Counted from the first letter of the stretch, positions 1 through 11,329 are shown. The stretch is DNA of 64,000 nt from Bretschneidera sinensis (GCA_023935145.1 CM043703.1:26187727-26251726), one strand, 5' to 3'. The notes: a model not told the origin generated them from the letters alone. Translations and numbers: made by a program.

Positions 1-817
1 TTTAATTTTTAATAAATTTGAAAAAAAATTATTTAAAATTAATTTTAAGTTGTAATCAAACATCACTGTAAATTAACAGTATCGAAATTAATGTTTCAAA
101 ATGTTTAGTCAATTCAAGGAGCCGAAATAATTGTTGTGTGACCCAAATTGGTATGAATCAAGTCTCTTTCTTCCGTTGCATAGTTGACAAGTAAAATGTG
201 GGTTGCATGTCTGATTAAAGCAATAATAGACACATTTATTGGGACAACAAAACATTTATTGGCTACATTAAGGGCCCAATTTGTCTGTGAAATTAAAGAG
301 TGATTGAATTATTTTAATTCAATGTGAATGGTTATATCTCATTTAATTAGAAAGATTTATTATTATTATTATAAAAATAATAATTATTTATAATTATCAT
401 TATAATAATGATAATAATAATTAAATTTTACGTTTTGTGAGGAAATTAGAGGTTGTTAAGGAAGATGAATATTGCTATAGTATTTTGATACTTAGACTTT
501 TTATCCTATTTTAGTCTCAATCCAATAATCTCATGAACCAAACATAGTATTAAGGTATTATCTTTTTAATCCATTTTTTTTATCATAACTTATGTTAATC
601 CTAATCTTATCTCATTATAATTCTATCCGTACAAGCCCTAAAGAACTGCAAGTTGGATTTTTAATTAAACAGTCAATTGTAATAACCCAATTTCAATTAA
701 AACAAATTTGATTTGGTGTGATCTGATAATAACACATGGGATTTTACTTCTTATTGACAAGTAAAATTGTTAATCCTCTTAATTTTTTTTAATGCTCTCA
801 ACGAAAAGAGGTTATTG

Positions 818-946
818 GTTAGCATGAGTCTTTAAAAAGATACATGACACAATATGAGAAGAGAGAGTAAAAGAGGGATTTTCTTTTCGTACCAAAATAA
901 AAAATGTTACGTGTCATTATCTTTCGTGGACCAGTGTTAAGCAAAA
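818..946. mobile_element. MITE-like element M2, copy A
   Basis: Imperfect terminal inverted repeats: the left end (GTTAGCATGAGTC...GACAC) resembles the reverse complement of the right end (GTTTTGCTTAACACTGG...GACAC). It has no coding capacity. Homologous copies lie at about 16553-16704 (B) and, split by a LINE, at 33352-33362 plus 40209-40345 (C). No clear target duplication was found, so class assignment is open. The ends resemble those of the Mutator-like MITE M1 upstream of the sulfotransferases. Confidence 0.5.
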
Positions 947-978
947 CATTTTTTTAATGAGAGTTTTTTTTCTTTTGA

Positions 979-980
<2 letters not shown>

Positions 981-1020
<40 letters not shown>
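981..1020. repeat. Poly(T) tract, 40 bp
   Basis: Uninterrupted run of 40 T. The paralogous positions in copies B and C have only 9 and 10 T, so the tract expanded in copy A or is an assembly or polymerase-slippage artefact. Confidence 0.9.
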
Positions 1021-1021
<1 letters not shown>

Positions 1022-1092
1022 TCTTTTGACAAAAACAATTCAAGAAACCTAAAAAATAATAGAGAAAGAATTTAATACTAATCTATAAGTCC

Positions 1093-1821
1093 TGTTAATG
1101 CCTGAAATGTGTATTGCGGAGTAAGCAGAGTGACCTTGGCTATATCTGCACAGAGAAAGAACAATGAACTATGGGGTCACCGGAGGGATACCTCCGGGGA
1201 AGCTGCGATGCTTAAGTTAGAGCGTGATAAGCGTGATAAGGTATAAGCAGGGGTTGAGTAGTCCTTGGTTCGTTGTGGGTGTTTTCTTAGCCGTGTTAAC
1301 GGCGTACCTTGTCCTTTTTATAGAGCGTTGAAGGCGGTCTTGGACCTGAGGCGGCAGTGATATTATGCTCCTAACGGGGCCAGGTAATGATGCCTAGGAA
1401 ATCCAGCTAAGTGGATTTGAGCCGTCCGCTAGGGCTTTGTCTCGTTGGTATAATCAGGAACCGTCCACGTGTAAGGGCGGTTGTTGGCCTGACACCACAA
1501 CTGGGATGGGCGCTGGTGCCTAGGAGACCCAGTTGGGTGGCTGGAGGCCGTCAGCTAGGGCTTTGTCTTGCTGGCTTGATCAGGAGCCATTTGTGTCGGG
1601 GCCGTCTACCGACTCGGTATCCTAACTTGGGCTATGTAATGATGGCTTGGAAGGCGGTAGTGATGTGGAGGCCCAACTAGGGGCAACGGAGCCCTGAGGG
1701 GCGGTTATGACCTGAAGGCTTAGCTGTCCGGTCTCGGGTCGTCCACGTGTGGTCTTATGACCCATAGTCAGAGGATCCACTTGTTGTCTGTTTATTGGAA
1801 GGGTAGTTTTTGGCAGCATCA
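1093..1821 (-). repeat. LTR of element 1 (3' LTR in element orientation), 729 bp
   Basis: Matches 11330-12025 along its whole length with scattered substitutions (roughly 95% by eye) plus an indel of about 33 bp near 1740-1775. It begins TGTTAATG and ends CATCA. On the minus strand a TATAAAAAG box lies near 1322-1314. The divergence indicates an insertion that is not recent. Confidence 0.9.
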
Positions 1822-1835
1822 GAAGCCCCCCACTT
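1822..1835 (-). other. Polypurine tract of element 1
   Basis: Directly abutting the inner edge of the LTR, the minus strand reads AAGTGGGGGGCTTC, a purine-rich run with six G in the position expected for plus-strand priming. This supports the minus orientation of the element. Confidence 0.7.
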
Positions 1836-1935
1836 CCTTAAGTGTAGCACTATGGTTAAGGAAGTATAGCATGACTCGGTCATCATCTGTTCATCTTTGG
1901 GGACATTGGGCCGAGGCCGCAGAGATGGCCTAAGA

Positions 1936-3103
1936 GAGAAGAGAATGGGTCGAGGACTTGTGGAGCAATCCATCTCCTCGGGCCTTGAAGAGAATAGGTC
2001 GAGGACTTATGGAGCAATCCATCTCCTCGGACAAGAACACCATGAGTCCGAGGACAAGTGGAGCAATCCATCTCCTCGGACCTTGAAAAGAATGGGCCGA
2101 GGACCAGTAGAGCAATCCATCTCCTCGGACCTTGAAGAGAATGGGCCGAGGACCAGTGGAGCAATCCATCTCCTCAGACCTTAAAGAGAATGGGCCGAGG
2201 ATTGGTGGAGCAATCCATCTCCTCGACCAAGAACACCATGAGTCCGAGGACAAATGGAGCAATTCATCTCCTCGGACCTTGAAGATAATGGGCCGAGGAC
2301 TTGTGGAGCAATCCATCTCCTCGGCCAAGAACACCATGAGTCCGAGGATAAGTGGAGCAATCCATCTTCTCGGACCTTGAAGAGAATGGGCTGAAGACTT
2401 GTGCAGCAATCCATCTCCTCGGCCAAGAACACCATGAGTCTGAGGACAAGTGGAGCAATCTATCTCCTTGAACTTTGAAGAGAAAGGGCCGAGGACTTAT
2501 GGAGCAATCCATCTCCTCGGCTAAGAACACCATGAGTCCGAGGATAAGTGGAGCAATCCATCTCCTCAGACTTTGAAGAGAATGGGCCGAAGACTTGTGG
2601 AGCAATCCATCTCCTCGGCCAAGAACACCATGAGTCCGAGGACAAGTGGAGCAATCCATCTCCTCGGACCTTGAATACCTTGAGTCCGAGGACAAGTGGA
2701 GCAATCCATCTCCTCAGGCCTTGAAGAGAATGGGCTGAGGACCAGTGGAGCAATTCATCTCCTCGGCCTTGAATACCTTGAGTCCGAGGACAAGTGGAGC
2801 AATCCATCTCCTCGGACCCTAAAGAGAATGGGCCGAGGACTTGTGGAGCAATCCATCTCCTCGGCCAAGAATACCATGAGTCCGAGGACAAGTGGAGCAA
2901 TACATCTCCTCGGACCTTGAAGAGAATGGGTCGAGGACAAGTGGAGCAATTTATCTCCTCGGTTAAGAACACCATGAGTCCGAGGACAAGTGGAGCAATC
3001 CATCTCCTCGGACTTTGAATAGAATGGGCCGAGGTCCAGTGGAGCAATCCATCTCCTCGGACCTTGAAGAGAATAGGCTGAGGACCAGTGGAGTAATCCA
3101 TCT
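1936..3103. repeat. Tandem array of about 24 units of 49 bp in the element 1 3' untranslated region
   Basis: Two alternating 49-bp subtypes share the second half (GAGCAATCCATCTCCTCG) and differ in the first half (GACCTTGAAGAGAATGGGCC or GCCAAGAACACCATGAGTCC). Most units carry GTCCGAGGA and its reverse complement TCCTCGGAC about 18 nt apart, so each can fold into a 9-bp hairpin. Because 49 is not a multiple of 3, the array yields long chance ORFs on both strands with repeated peptides. These are not treated as genes. The 3' untranslated regions of Tat/Ogre elements are known to carry such arrays and to seed satellites. Confidence 0.9.
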
Positions 3104-3327
3104 CTGAAGGCGTCGGAAATGACATATGGTGGTGTTTCCGCAAATGGCGGTGTAGAGCAATGATGAGTTTCCTTGGAGATTTTGTAGCCATGTTTTGGAT
3201 TACGGCGGATGCCTCGAGAGATGGAATGACCCTTTGGGGAAGTGTGAAGGTTGCCATGGGTTTTTAAAGAGGCCCCTCTGGTTTCGTGCTCGTATTAAAT
3301 GGTCCTCGTTTGCTGCGTTCTAATTTC

Positions 3328-3336
3328 TATATAAAG
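3328..3336 (+). promoter_or_regulatory. TATA box of the antisense gene of element 1
   Basis: TATATAAAG on the plus strand, about 280 bp before the likely first ATG of the oppositely oriented gene, downstream of the repeat array. The spacing leaves a long leader. Functional use is inferred from position and sequence only. Confidence 0.5.
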
Positions 3337-3610
3337 AGGCTTTGGCTTTCCCTTCTTCTTCACTCTTACTCTAAATCAGATATAGTTTTCCCAAAGGTTT
3401 TCTTGATAGCCTTCGGCCACTTTTTCAAGAGGGAGAGTTGTGAATTTCACGGGTTCTCGTCCTCGTTCCATATCACGATATATGTTTGGAGAAGCGCGGG
3501 CTTTGAGGTTTCGATGTACATGGCACTTGAAGTGAAGGGGGGAGAGTTTCGTAGGCAACGTCGAAGGCCTCGGTCGTTAGTGAGTTCGCCCACCCTTTTT
3601 GTTTTTCCAC

Positions 3611-5725
3611 ATGTCTTCCTTTGAAGTATTTCGTGATATAGTAATAGGAGTAGCATAAATACTTCTAGTAGTAGTGGTACCGAGGACGAAGAAACTTCCA
3701 CGTCCTCATTAGGAGGAGCACACCCTACGGGGACCGTGCCACCCTCAAAGCCTTGGGCCTTGGTGCCATACGTCCCTATGGAAGAGGGGTCTGAGGAGAG
3801 TTTATCCTCAGGGGATGAAGAGGGTAGGATTTTAACAGATAAGGCTTTGACAGAAATTAGAGAGACCTCGGCTGGGGAAGAGAGAGAGGAATGGCATTAT
3901 TTTGCAATCGAGATTCCCAGCCAGATCAAAGAAGAGAACTTAGCAGTGATTCGAATGATGTATCGTATTCCGGACGAGTACGCCCTCTGGCTGCCTAGAG
4001 TGGGGGAAAGGGCTTGTGATGTCCTTTCGGACCGATCCCCTTATGAGCTTTGCATATATGAACATCAAATGCAAGCCGGGTTACGGTTCCCTCTTCATCC
4101 CTTTTTCAGGAGTATCCTCCGATATTTTGCTATCGCGCTATGTCAGATTGTACCAAACTCGGTGCGGTTGATCATAGCGTTCTTCTATGTTAGCGGGGCA
4201 GTAGGTCGACCGTTGATTATGGACGTCTTCAAGGCTCATTTCCTTATCAGTAGGCACGGCCAGACCGGCTGGGTAGTGTTCAATACCCGACCGAGGATAA
4301 GGTTGTTAACGAAGACACCTTCATCAATTAAGAGATAGAAAAAGAACTTCTTCTTCATTCAGTCAGATAAGAACTTCGGCCTTCCTCGATCCTGGAGTAT
4401 GGACCAGACCGAGAAGTTCAAGAAGGTGGGCCTTCGCTCCTATGAACAAGAGACTGTAGATACCATGGTGGCCTCACCTATTGACGTCCAAGTCTTGTAT
4501 GACAATGAGGCATTTACTAGGCGAGGTCTCTGCCCCCCATGTCCTGGACCTTCACTTGAGAGTGGTAACGTTTATTTTTTTTTTTACTTTTCTTTTTTTG
4601 GATATCTACATACTTTGTTTTTCACTTACATACTTTGTTTTTCCCTTGTCTATGTGGACAGAAATGGAGGTCGCAGCACTTGCGAAGGAATATGCCAAGA
4701 AAGTGGCCCTGGAAAAGCGGAAGGTGGCCCGGGCCGAGAAACAATAAGCCTCAGGGTCGGGGAGTAGGAAGAGGTCGTAGACCCAGCCTCCTGTTCCCAT
4801 AGATCTGGAGACTCCACCGAGGTCTCTTTCCCAGCCAGAGGCGACTCCAGTTCCTACTACTCCTCCATCAGGCCCTTCCATCGCCAGACCTATTCCAAGT
4901 CCGGGAATTGCTGTCGAGGTCCCGGTGTTCATACCTGAGTGGGCCTTGAGGTTAGACGATTCCATTTTCGGGCATCTTCGAGTGGTGCAAGAACATCTGA
5001 CAAAGGGGACTCCCCCTCGAGATGTTGTTGAGCTAGGGCAGAAGACCACAGAGTCCCTCTGCGCAGCTGCTGAGATCGTAGCATCCCAGGCAAGTCGTCT
5101 TTTTTTTTTTTGTTTATAACTAAATCCTTTTTTTCTTTTACTTTGCTTACTAACACCATTCGTTTTATTCCAGATGGGAGCCATCATGGGCGCGACTGCT
5201 CGTCGCTGCATGGAGATCGCTGAGATTTTCGAGCTGGCCCAACACCAATTAGAGGAGAGGACTGATGCGGTATTCTAGCTTCAAACATTGTTGGAGTCTG
5301 CCAAACAAGCCCAGTCCGCTGCTGAGACCCGAGCTCAGGAAGCTGAGGCCCGTACTCGGGCTGTCGAGGAGGAGACGGAGACCTGTATTCGGGCTGCCAT
5401 GGAGGAGGCAGATGCTCGCGCTCGAGTTGCTGTGGAGCAGGCACTAGCTTCGTTCAAGAGCTCGGAGACCTATCAGTTAGCTGTCGTCGTCGAGGGGGGC
5501 CAACAGTACTACTCTGGGTTCATAGACGCGAGGGGGAGGGCTGAGGCTCTATACCCTAAGCTTGATTTTTCCAGCCTGGACCTACTGGGCCCTGAGGACG
5601 AGGAGATGATGGTTCCGGACGAGGATCAGGAGGAGGAGCAGGAGCCGGAACAGCCTGGGAATCGAGAGGAAGGCTCGGGTATTGGGTCTCCGACTCAGGG
5701 TGACGCACCTCCGGAGTTAGACTGA
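3611..5725 (+). pseudogene. Antisense three-exon gene of a Tat gypsy element (Transposase_28-type domain, PF04195-like)
   Basis: Runs opposite to gag-pol. The open frame is clear from about 3665. The ATG at 3611 is one frame off, so the start needs a frameshift or 5' intron. Exon 1 (to 4564) encodes an acidic leader followed by the conserved block ending near PSSIKR, with features such as YELCIYEHQM, FFRSILRYF and PNSVRLI, typical of the putative gypsy-type transposon domain. Intron 1 is 4565-4661 (GT-AG). Exon 2 is 4662-5089. Intron 2 is 5090-5173 and has a GC-AG boundary (CAG|GCAAGT). Exon 3 (5174-5725) encodes an Ala/Glu-rich coiled coil and a Glu/Pro-rich acidic tail. Stops at 4336 (in place of a conserved Trp), in exon 2 after EKQ, and at 5276 make this copy non-functional. 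The biochemical role of the family is unknown. Confidence 0.8.
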
Positions 5726-5924
5726 GCATGCTCTTCACCTAGCTTGGCCAGAATTTTTTTGTCATTTATGTATTCCGAGGCCAGTAGTGCCCCTTTTGTT
5801 TTGTATGGAAATGCTAACACTTTAGATCTTTTGTATCGAACTCCAGACCTTTTTTTTATATATACAGTTCTTATGCTTTTACTTTGGGTGTTATGCTTTT
5901 ACATTTGGGTGTTTTACTGGTAAA

Positions 5925-7249
5925 AACGTCAAAGGTGTTCGGCGTTCCAAGTTCGAGGAATGGGCTTCCCGCCGAGTTCCTCGAGCTCAAAAGTTCTAGG
6001 ACGACATATCTTTTTGATTCAATAGGGCCCGTCCCAATTAGGGACCAGCTTGCCTGATTCTTGAGGTCGAGATACTTCGTTCTTTCGTAAGACGAGGTCA
6101 TGGAGACAGAAGTGCCTTGCTTTTACTCTTGAATTGAAGTACCTGGCAGTTCACTGTTGATAAACGGCAAGTCAGATTTGGTCTTTATCCCAGGCTTCGT
6201 CGAGAAGATCGGTGTTCATGCGGAGGGCTTCCTCATTGCTTCGTTCCTCGAACCTTTGTACTCGCAAGGAAGGTACTCCTATTTCCAAAGGGATCACTGC
6301 CTCAGATCCATAAGTCATGAAGAAGGGGCTTTCCCCCATAGGTGCTCGAGCCGCGGTTCGGTATGCCTAAAGTATGTTGGGTAAATGGTTTGTCCACTGC
6401 TTATCTGCTTCGTCTATTCATCTCTTGATGCCTTGAAGAATCGTTTGGTTGGTTACTTCGGCTTGTCCATTTGCTTGTAGGTATCCAACTGAAGAGAAAC
6501 AGTGGTCGATGTGTAATTCATCACAAAACATTTTGATCCGAACTCTGTCGAACTGTTTGCCGTTGTCTGTTACTAATATTTGGGGTACTTCAAACTGACA
6601 TACAATTGATTTCCACACAAAGGCTCGGGCCTGATAGTCGGTGATGCTGGCTAATGGCTCGGCTTCCACCAATTTTGTAAAATAATCTATTGTAACTATG
6701 AGGTACTTTTGCTGGCCGGTAGTGCTAGGAAAAGGTCCGAGAAGGTCCATTTCCCACATAGTGAAAGGAAGTGGACTGACGATTGGAGTTAAGAGGTTTG
6801 CTGGTCGATGTGGTACAGTGGCATACCGCTGACAGTTTTGACATTTGTTTACCAATTCCATGGTTGCTTCCCTCATCCTTGGCTAATAGTATCCTTGATG
6901 AAGGATCTTGAATGCCAAGGCACGCCCATCGAGGTGATTCCCACATATTCCTTCGTGAACTTCGTGGAGGGCGTAATCAGCTTCAACTGGGTCAAGACAT
7001 TTCAAGTAGGGTATTGTAAGCCCTCGCTTATACAATTGATCGTCCAAAAGTGCATATCGGGCTGCTCGAGATAGAATCTTTCGGGCTTCGTTTTTGTCGC
7101 TGGGAAGAAAACCATCACGCAGATATTCCAGAATAGGACTTATCCATGTTCTCTCACCAACCACGGGTAATACCATTATTTCATTGATACTAGGTATGGT
7201 TAGGGTTTTGAGGTAGACTACTCGTCTTGACTCGAGCTGGCAAGAAGAC
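5925..7249 (-). pseudogene. Integrase region of element 1
   Basis: Shows the N-terminal HHCC-type region (HEVHEGICGNHLDGRAL followed by CQNCQ), the catalytic core with Asp in TIDYFTK and VTDNGKQF and Glu in ANGQAEV, and a C-terminal module with NWDGPY and the conserved end RTWNAEHL. This region is responsible for inserting element DNA. It is broken by stops, for example TAG in place of Trp near 6881-6883, TGA after GIKR near 6417, and more towards the end. It is tail-to-tail with the antisense gene, whose stop lies about 200 bp away. Confidence 0.85.
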
Positions 7250-7999
7250 GCAAGCCGGGCCAATGAGTCAGCCTTTGTGTTTTCTGCTCGCGAAATATGG
7301 CTAAGGCAAAATACTTCAAATTGTGCAGCTAGTGCCTTTGTTGCTTCAAGGTAACGAGCAGTTTTTTCTCTCCGGGCCTCATACTTGCCGTTCACCTGGT
7401 TTACCACTAGTTGGGAGTCGCTATATACATGTAAATTTTGCACGGAAATTACCTTGGCTAGTTTTATTCCTGGGAGCAGAGCTTCATACTCGGCCTCGTT
7501 GTTGGATGCTTCAAATTCAAACCTCAAGGCGTATTCAATGGTGAAGTTGTCCGGCCCACTTAGGACGAGCCCAGCTCCTCTTCCAGAATTAGTGGAGGAT
7601 CCGTCGACATGAAGGGTCCACTGTGGAAATGGGTTCGATTTGTCAACAGTCTGAGACGGGTCGTCTTCAGCTATGGGCAAGGTAGTTTCCATAACGAAAT
7701 CAGCTAAGGCTTGAACTTTAATGGCTGCCCGAGGTCGATAGCGGATGTCAAACTCACCCAGCTCTATTGACCATTTAACCATTCTTTCAAAAATGTCTGG
7801 CTTGTGAAGTATATGCCGCAAAGGTAGATTGGTGAGAAGTGTGATTGTGTGGGCCTGAAAGTAGGGCTGGAGCTTCCAAGCCGAGATTAAGGGGGCATAC
7901 GCCATTTTTTCCATAAGAAGATACCTCGTGGAGTCCCTTGCTTACATAATACACTGGTTTCTGTACTCTTTCTTCTTCCCGAATTAGGACGAAAGCCAC
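7250..7999 (-). pseudogene. RT-linked RNase H and second archaeal-type RNase H of element 1
   Basis: The first part (VYYVSKGLHE, then LLTNLPLRHIL and ERMVKWSIELGEF) is the RT-connected RNase H/tether. A frameshift near 7915 separates its halves. The second domain, 7620-7250, has the four-acid RNase H pattern: Asp in LHVDGSS, Glu in NNEAEYEAL, Asp in VYSDSQLV and Asp in TKADSLARL. A dual RNase H with an archaeal-like second copy is a recognised signature of Tat elements, which is the main reason for the lineage call. Confidence 0.85.
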
Positions 8000-9694
8000 T
8001 ACTTCAGGTCCGACCGAAAGTTATAAGAACAGATCTTCGCCAGCTACAGGCTTGGTGAGTACGGGGGGTGTCCCCAAATATCTCTTTAGCTCGATGAAGG
8101 CTGCTTGACAGTCTTCGTTCCAAACAAAGTCCCTGGCCCTATGAATGGCTTTAAAAAATGGCAGGCATTTTTCGGCAGATTTGGACATGAATCGGCTTAA
8201 GGCAGCTACCTTCCCAGTAAGCCGTTGGACTTCTCTCACGGTCCGAGGTGGACACATGTTTAGGATAACACCTATTTTTTCTGGATTTGCTTCTATACCT
8301 CTGTGGGTGACCATGAACCCAAGGAACTTGCCCTTCGTAACACCAAAAGCACACTTTGTGGGGTTCAGCTTCATTTGGTGCTGGCGAAGGACATCAAAGG
8401 CTTCTTGCAGATCAACTTCGTGGTGTTTTGCTTAGATGTTTTTAACCAACATACCGTCGACATATACCTCCATATTCTGACCTATTTGCTTTTGAAAATT
8501 TTTATTCACTAACCTTTGGTACGTGGCTCCAGCATTTTTCAAACCAAATGGCATGACTCAATAACAATAGAGGCCTTGTTCTGTGACAAACGCTGTTTTT
8601 TCTTGGTCGGGCTGGTGCATGAGGATCTGGTTATACCCGGAGTAGACATCCATGAATGTTAACAGTTTATGGTCGAATGTTGCGTCAACGAGTTGGTCAA
8701 TCCAGGACAAAGGGAAATTATCTTTTGGACAGGCTTTATTTAGATCTAAAAAGTCTATACAGATTCGCCACTAGCCGTTTATCTTTTTCACTATTACTAC
8801 ATTGGACACCCAGTCAGGGTAATTCACCTCTCGGATGAAGTTAGTCGAGAGTAATTTGTCAACTTCTATCCGGACAACTACCTGTCGCTTAGGAGCAAAT
8901 GACCTTTTCTTCTGGATGACTGGTTTGTGGGTCGGATCCACACTTAAGCGATGTACGATGACATCTGGGCTGATTCTAGGCATAGCTGCAGCGGTCCAGG
9001 CGAATAGGTCTTGGTTTGCTCGAATGAGGGCTAACAGAGATTTCCTGAGTGTGTTAGGCAGGTTTGAACCAATTTGAACAGTTCTGGTGCTGTCTTCGCT
9101 GAGGGGGACCGTGATTACTTCTTCTACAGGCTGGTCTCTTAGGTTGCTCCCTTCGTCTCTAAGGTCATCTAGTTCAAGTGGTAGGGCTTCCGTCTTCTTA
9201 CCATTTACTGAGCTGAGATAACAGGATCTCGCGATTCGTTTATCTCTTTTGATTTCGCCTACTCCGTCTTCCGTGGGAAATTTGATTTTGAGGTGATAGG
9301 TGGAGACAACCGCACGGAGCTTGTTCAGTGTAGGTCGCCCAAGTATCATATTGTAGAATGAGGGTTGTCGAACAATCAACAAGGTGGAGTGCACAGTTGT
9401 TGTTCGGGGTGTCGTCCCTGCAGTTACCGGGAGGGTTATACTGCCTTCGGTAATGATTGGTCCCCCTGAGAAGCCATAGAGTGGGGTGGAGACCAACTCT
9501 AAATGTGTATCGCCCAGTTGTGTTTGTCGAAATGCATTATAAAAGAGAATGTCGGCTGAGCTCCCGTTATCGACCAGGACTCGTCTTATTTCGTGATTGG
9601 CCACGAGGAGTGAAATTACAACAGCATCATCGTGTGGGATCTGCACTCCTTCTAAGTCTTCGTCCGAAAAAGAAATGATCTCTCCGGTCTTAGG
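8000..9694 (-). pseudogene. Protease and reverse transcriptase of element 1
   Basis: The aspartic protease core is seen as LVDNGSSADILF (minus strand, about 9580). RT follows with YPDWVSNVV, a KACPKD-type segment and VMPFGLKNAGATYQRL. The catalytic box reads YVDG where YVDD is expected (around 8465-8450), so one of the two metal-binding aspartates is lost. In-frame stops occur after the residues KKING (near 8772), before VMPFG, after VKN and near 8021. Protease and RT share one frame with the zinc-knuckle end of gag, as in other gypsy polyproteins. Confidence 0.87.
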
Positions 9695-11251
9695 TCATTT
9701 ATGAGGTCTAGAGACAAAGGCTATTGACCTGGCATAAGACTTACTACGAGTATGCGACCCACCGCCAGCTGCGGGCCCTTCGTAAATGGTCTTGATGATT
9801 TTTGCCATGGGGACCTCCGATTTCTTCTGGCTAAGCTCCCTATGACTTGGTCCCGGGCTCTTCTGGATTGGCCTTGTAGGTCTGTTTCGCTCGAGAAGAC
9901 GTTCAGGGCTTCTGCGTGCTTGTTCATCGAATTTTTCCAGTCGTGGTCTGACATATTCTTTTAGATGTCCCCGATTGATGAGGACCTTATTCTGGTTTTT
10001 CAGTGCCTTACATTCTTCTATGTCATGGCCCAAGTTTCTGTGGAATCTACACCAAGTGTTTCGATCTAGGTTAAGGTTTGCCGATCTTGGGGGCCACTGC
10101 AAGAGATCCCTGTCATGAATCTGCATTAGAATGTTGGTCCTGGAGGCATTCAGTGGTGAGTAGTTGTAGAATTGTCCCAGAGTTCTGGCTCCGATTCCAA
10201 AGGTTGCGGGGTTCCGAGGCCTACCCTCAAAAGGCCTGAGGGTTCTGGGTCTCTCATCGCGAAACTTTCGCTTAGTGGGCTCACGGCAGGGGCTAGTGGG
10301 ACCTTTCTTCCTCCTTTTCGTGTCTCATTCACATTCTCTTCGGAATGCCTGATCGTCTTCCGCCAGTATGTATTTTTCGCTCACGCCAAGACTTCACTCA
10401 TATCCATGGGTGGACGTCTGGTAAGTTTGGAACTGAAGAACCTGAATCTCAGTCCATTTTTGAATGCCAATAGCTGAACACTAGGATCAAGATCTGGGAT
10501 CTTCCAAGCAGCAGTATTGAATCTGGAAATATAGGCTCGAAGCTTTTCTCCTTTTGACTGGACAATATTAAACAGAGACTTTGAGGTTTTCTTGGGTCCT
10601 TTGCTGCTGATGAAATGAGAGGCGGAGGCATAGCTTAGGTCTTTGAAGGTGCAGATACCTCCTGGTTTCAAACGGGAATACCATGTCCCGGCCGCTTTCT
10701 CAAGGGTCAACGGAAATGCTTGGCACATAACAGGGTCCGAATGTCTATGGAGGGTCATTGTGGTTCGGTAATGTTGGAGATGATCTAGGGGGTCGGTGGA
10801 TCCATCGTAAGGTTTGATTTATGGTATTCGAAAATTTGGTGGGAGAGGAGCGTCGAGGACTTCTTGTGTGAAAAGCGGGTCCTGTACATCGAGATCATCG
10901 ATAATATTGTGGCCACGTTCTCTAAATGCCTCATTAATTCGCCCCTCTATATCCTCGATCCGCTTACCGAACCCTTCGCTGTTCTTTGGCATGGGACTTT
11001 CTCCGGACTTGGCTGGTGGAGGTGAGTGGGTCGCCGAACAGTCATCGACTGGTGGGCGACGGTTGGCTGAACCATAGTGACCTGGTTCCTGTAACGGGAG
11101 TGGTAAGGTACGTTGAGGTCTCTCACGAACTTCGGTAGCCAGATCAGCTGAGCGTTCCCTCGTTCAGATGAGCCTTAGGCTCGGCCGAGAAACTTGCTCC
11201 CGACTGTAGTACGCGAGCGCCAAGGTCCCTGGCAGGGGTTTTAGGGGGCAT
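9695..11251 (-). pseudogene. gag of element 1
   Basis: The start is placed at the ATG at 11251 (MPPKTPARD), 60 bp inside the primer binding site. The capsid-like retrotransposon gag domain spans about 10900-10381 (motifs DPLDHLQH, LHRHSDPVMCQAFP, GTWYSRLKPG, LRAYISRFN). A zinc knuckle of the C-X2-H-X4-H-X4-C type (CRFHRNLGHDIEEC) lies near 10040. The capsid part and zinc-knuckle part are in different frames, so at least one frameshift lies near 10380-10130. Additional stops occur near the N-terminus. Confidence 0.82.
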
Positions 11252-11308
11252 GATAACAAATGAGTTCTTTTGACTTCTTCGCTTTTATTGTCAGCGAGAG
11301 ATGGTAGT

Positions 11309-11326
11309 TTCCCACAAACGGCGCCA
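11309..11326 (-). other. Primer binding site of element 1
   Basis: On the minus strand TGGCGCCGTTTGTGGGAA starts three nucleotides inside the LTR. TGGCGCC plus a GTT-type continuation is the usual start of tRNA-complementary primer sites in many plant gypsy elements. It shows that 11330-12025 is the 5' LTR and that the element reads leftwards. Confidence 0.8.
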
Positions 11327-11329
11327 ATC

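Larger units (their letters stand above)
1..1087. repeat. Segmental duplication, copy A, left part (no gene)
   Basis: AT-rich intergenic DNA that aligns almost continuously with 15735-16815 (copy B) and with 32555-33362 plus 40209-40455 (copy C). No coding region is visible. It begins inside the end of a short inverted-repeat element (to about position 68) and contains a second one near 818-946. It ends at the 5-bp target site of the gypsy element. The same sequence resumes at 12026 after the element. Confidence 0.85.

Noticed and set aside
1936..3103. CRISPR-like array
   Set aside because: Units are directly adjacent with no unique spacers, in a plant gypsy element; it is a minisatellite.
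1883..3257. Long overlapping ORFs on both strands across 1.9-3.2 kb
   Set aside because: They are products of the 49-bp tandem array, whose period is not a multiple of 3, giving repeated peptides in all frames. No start context, domain or continuation outside the array.
3736..3738. Start of the antisense gene at 3736
   Set aside because: The codon is GTG, not ATG, and the open frame extends upstream to about 3665, so this is not a real start.
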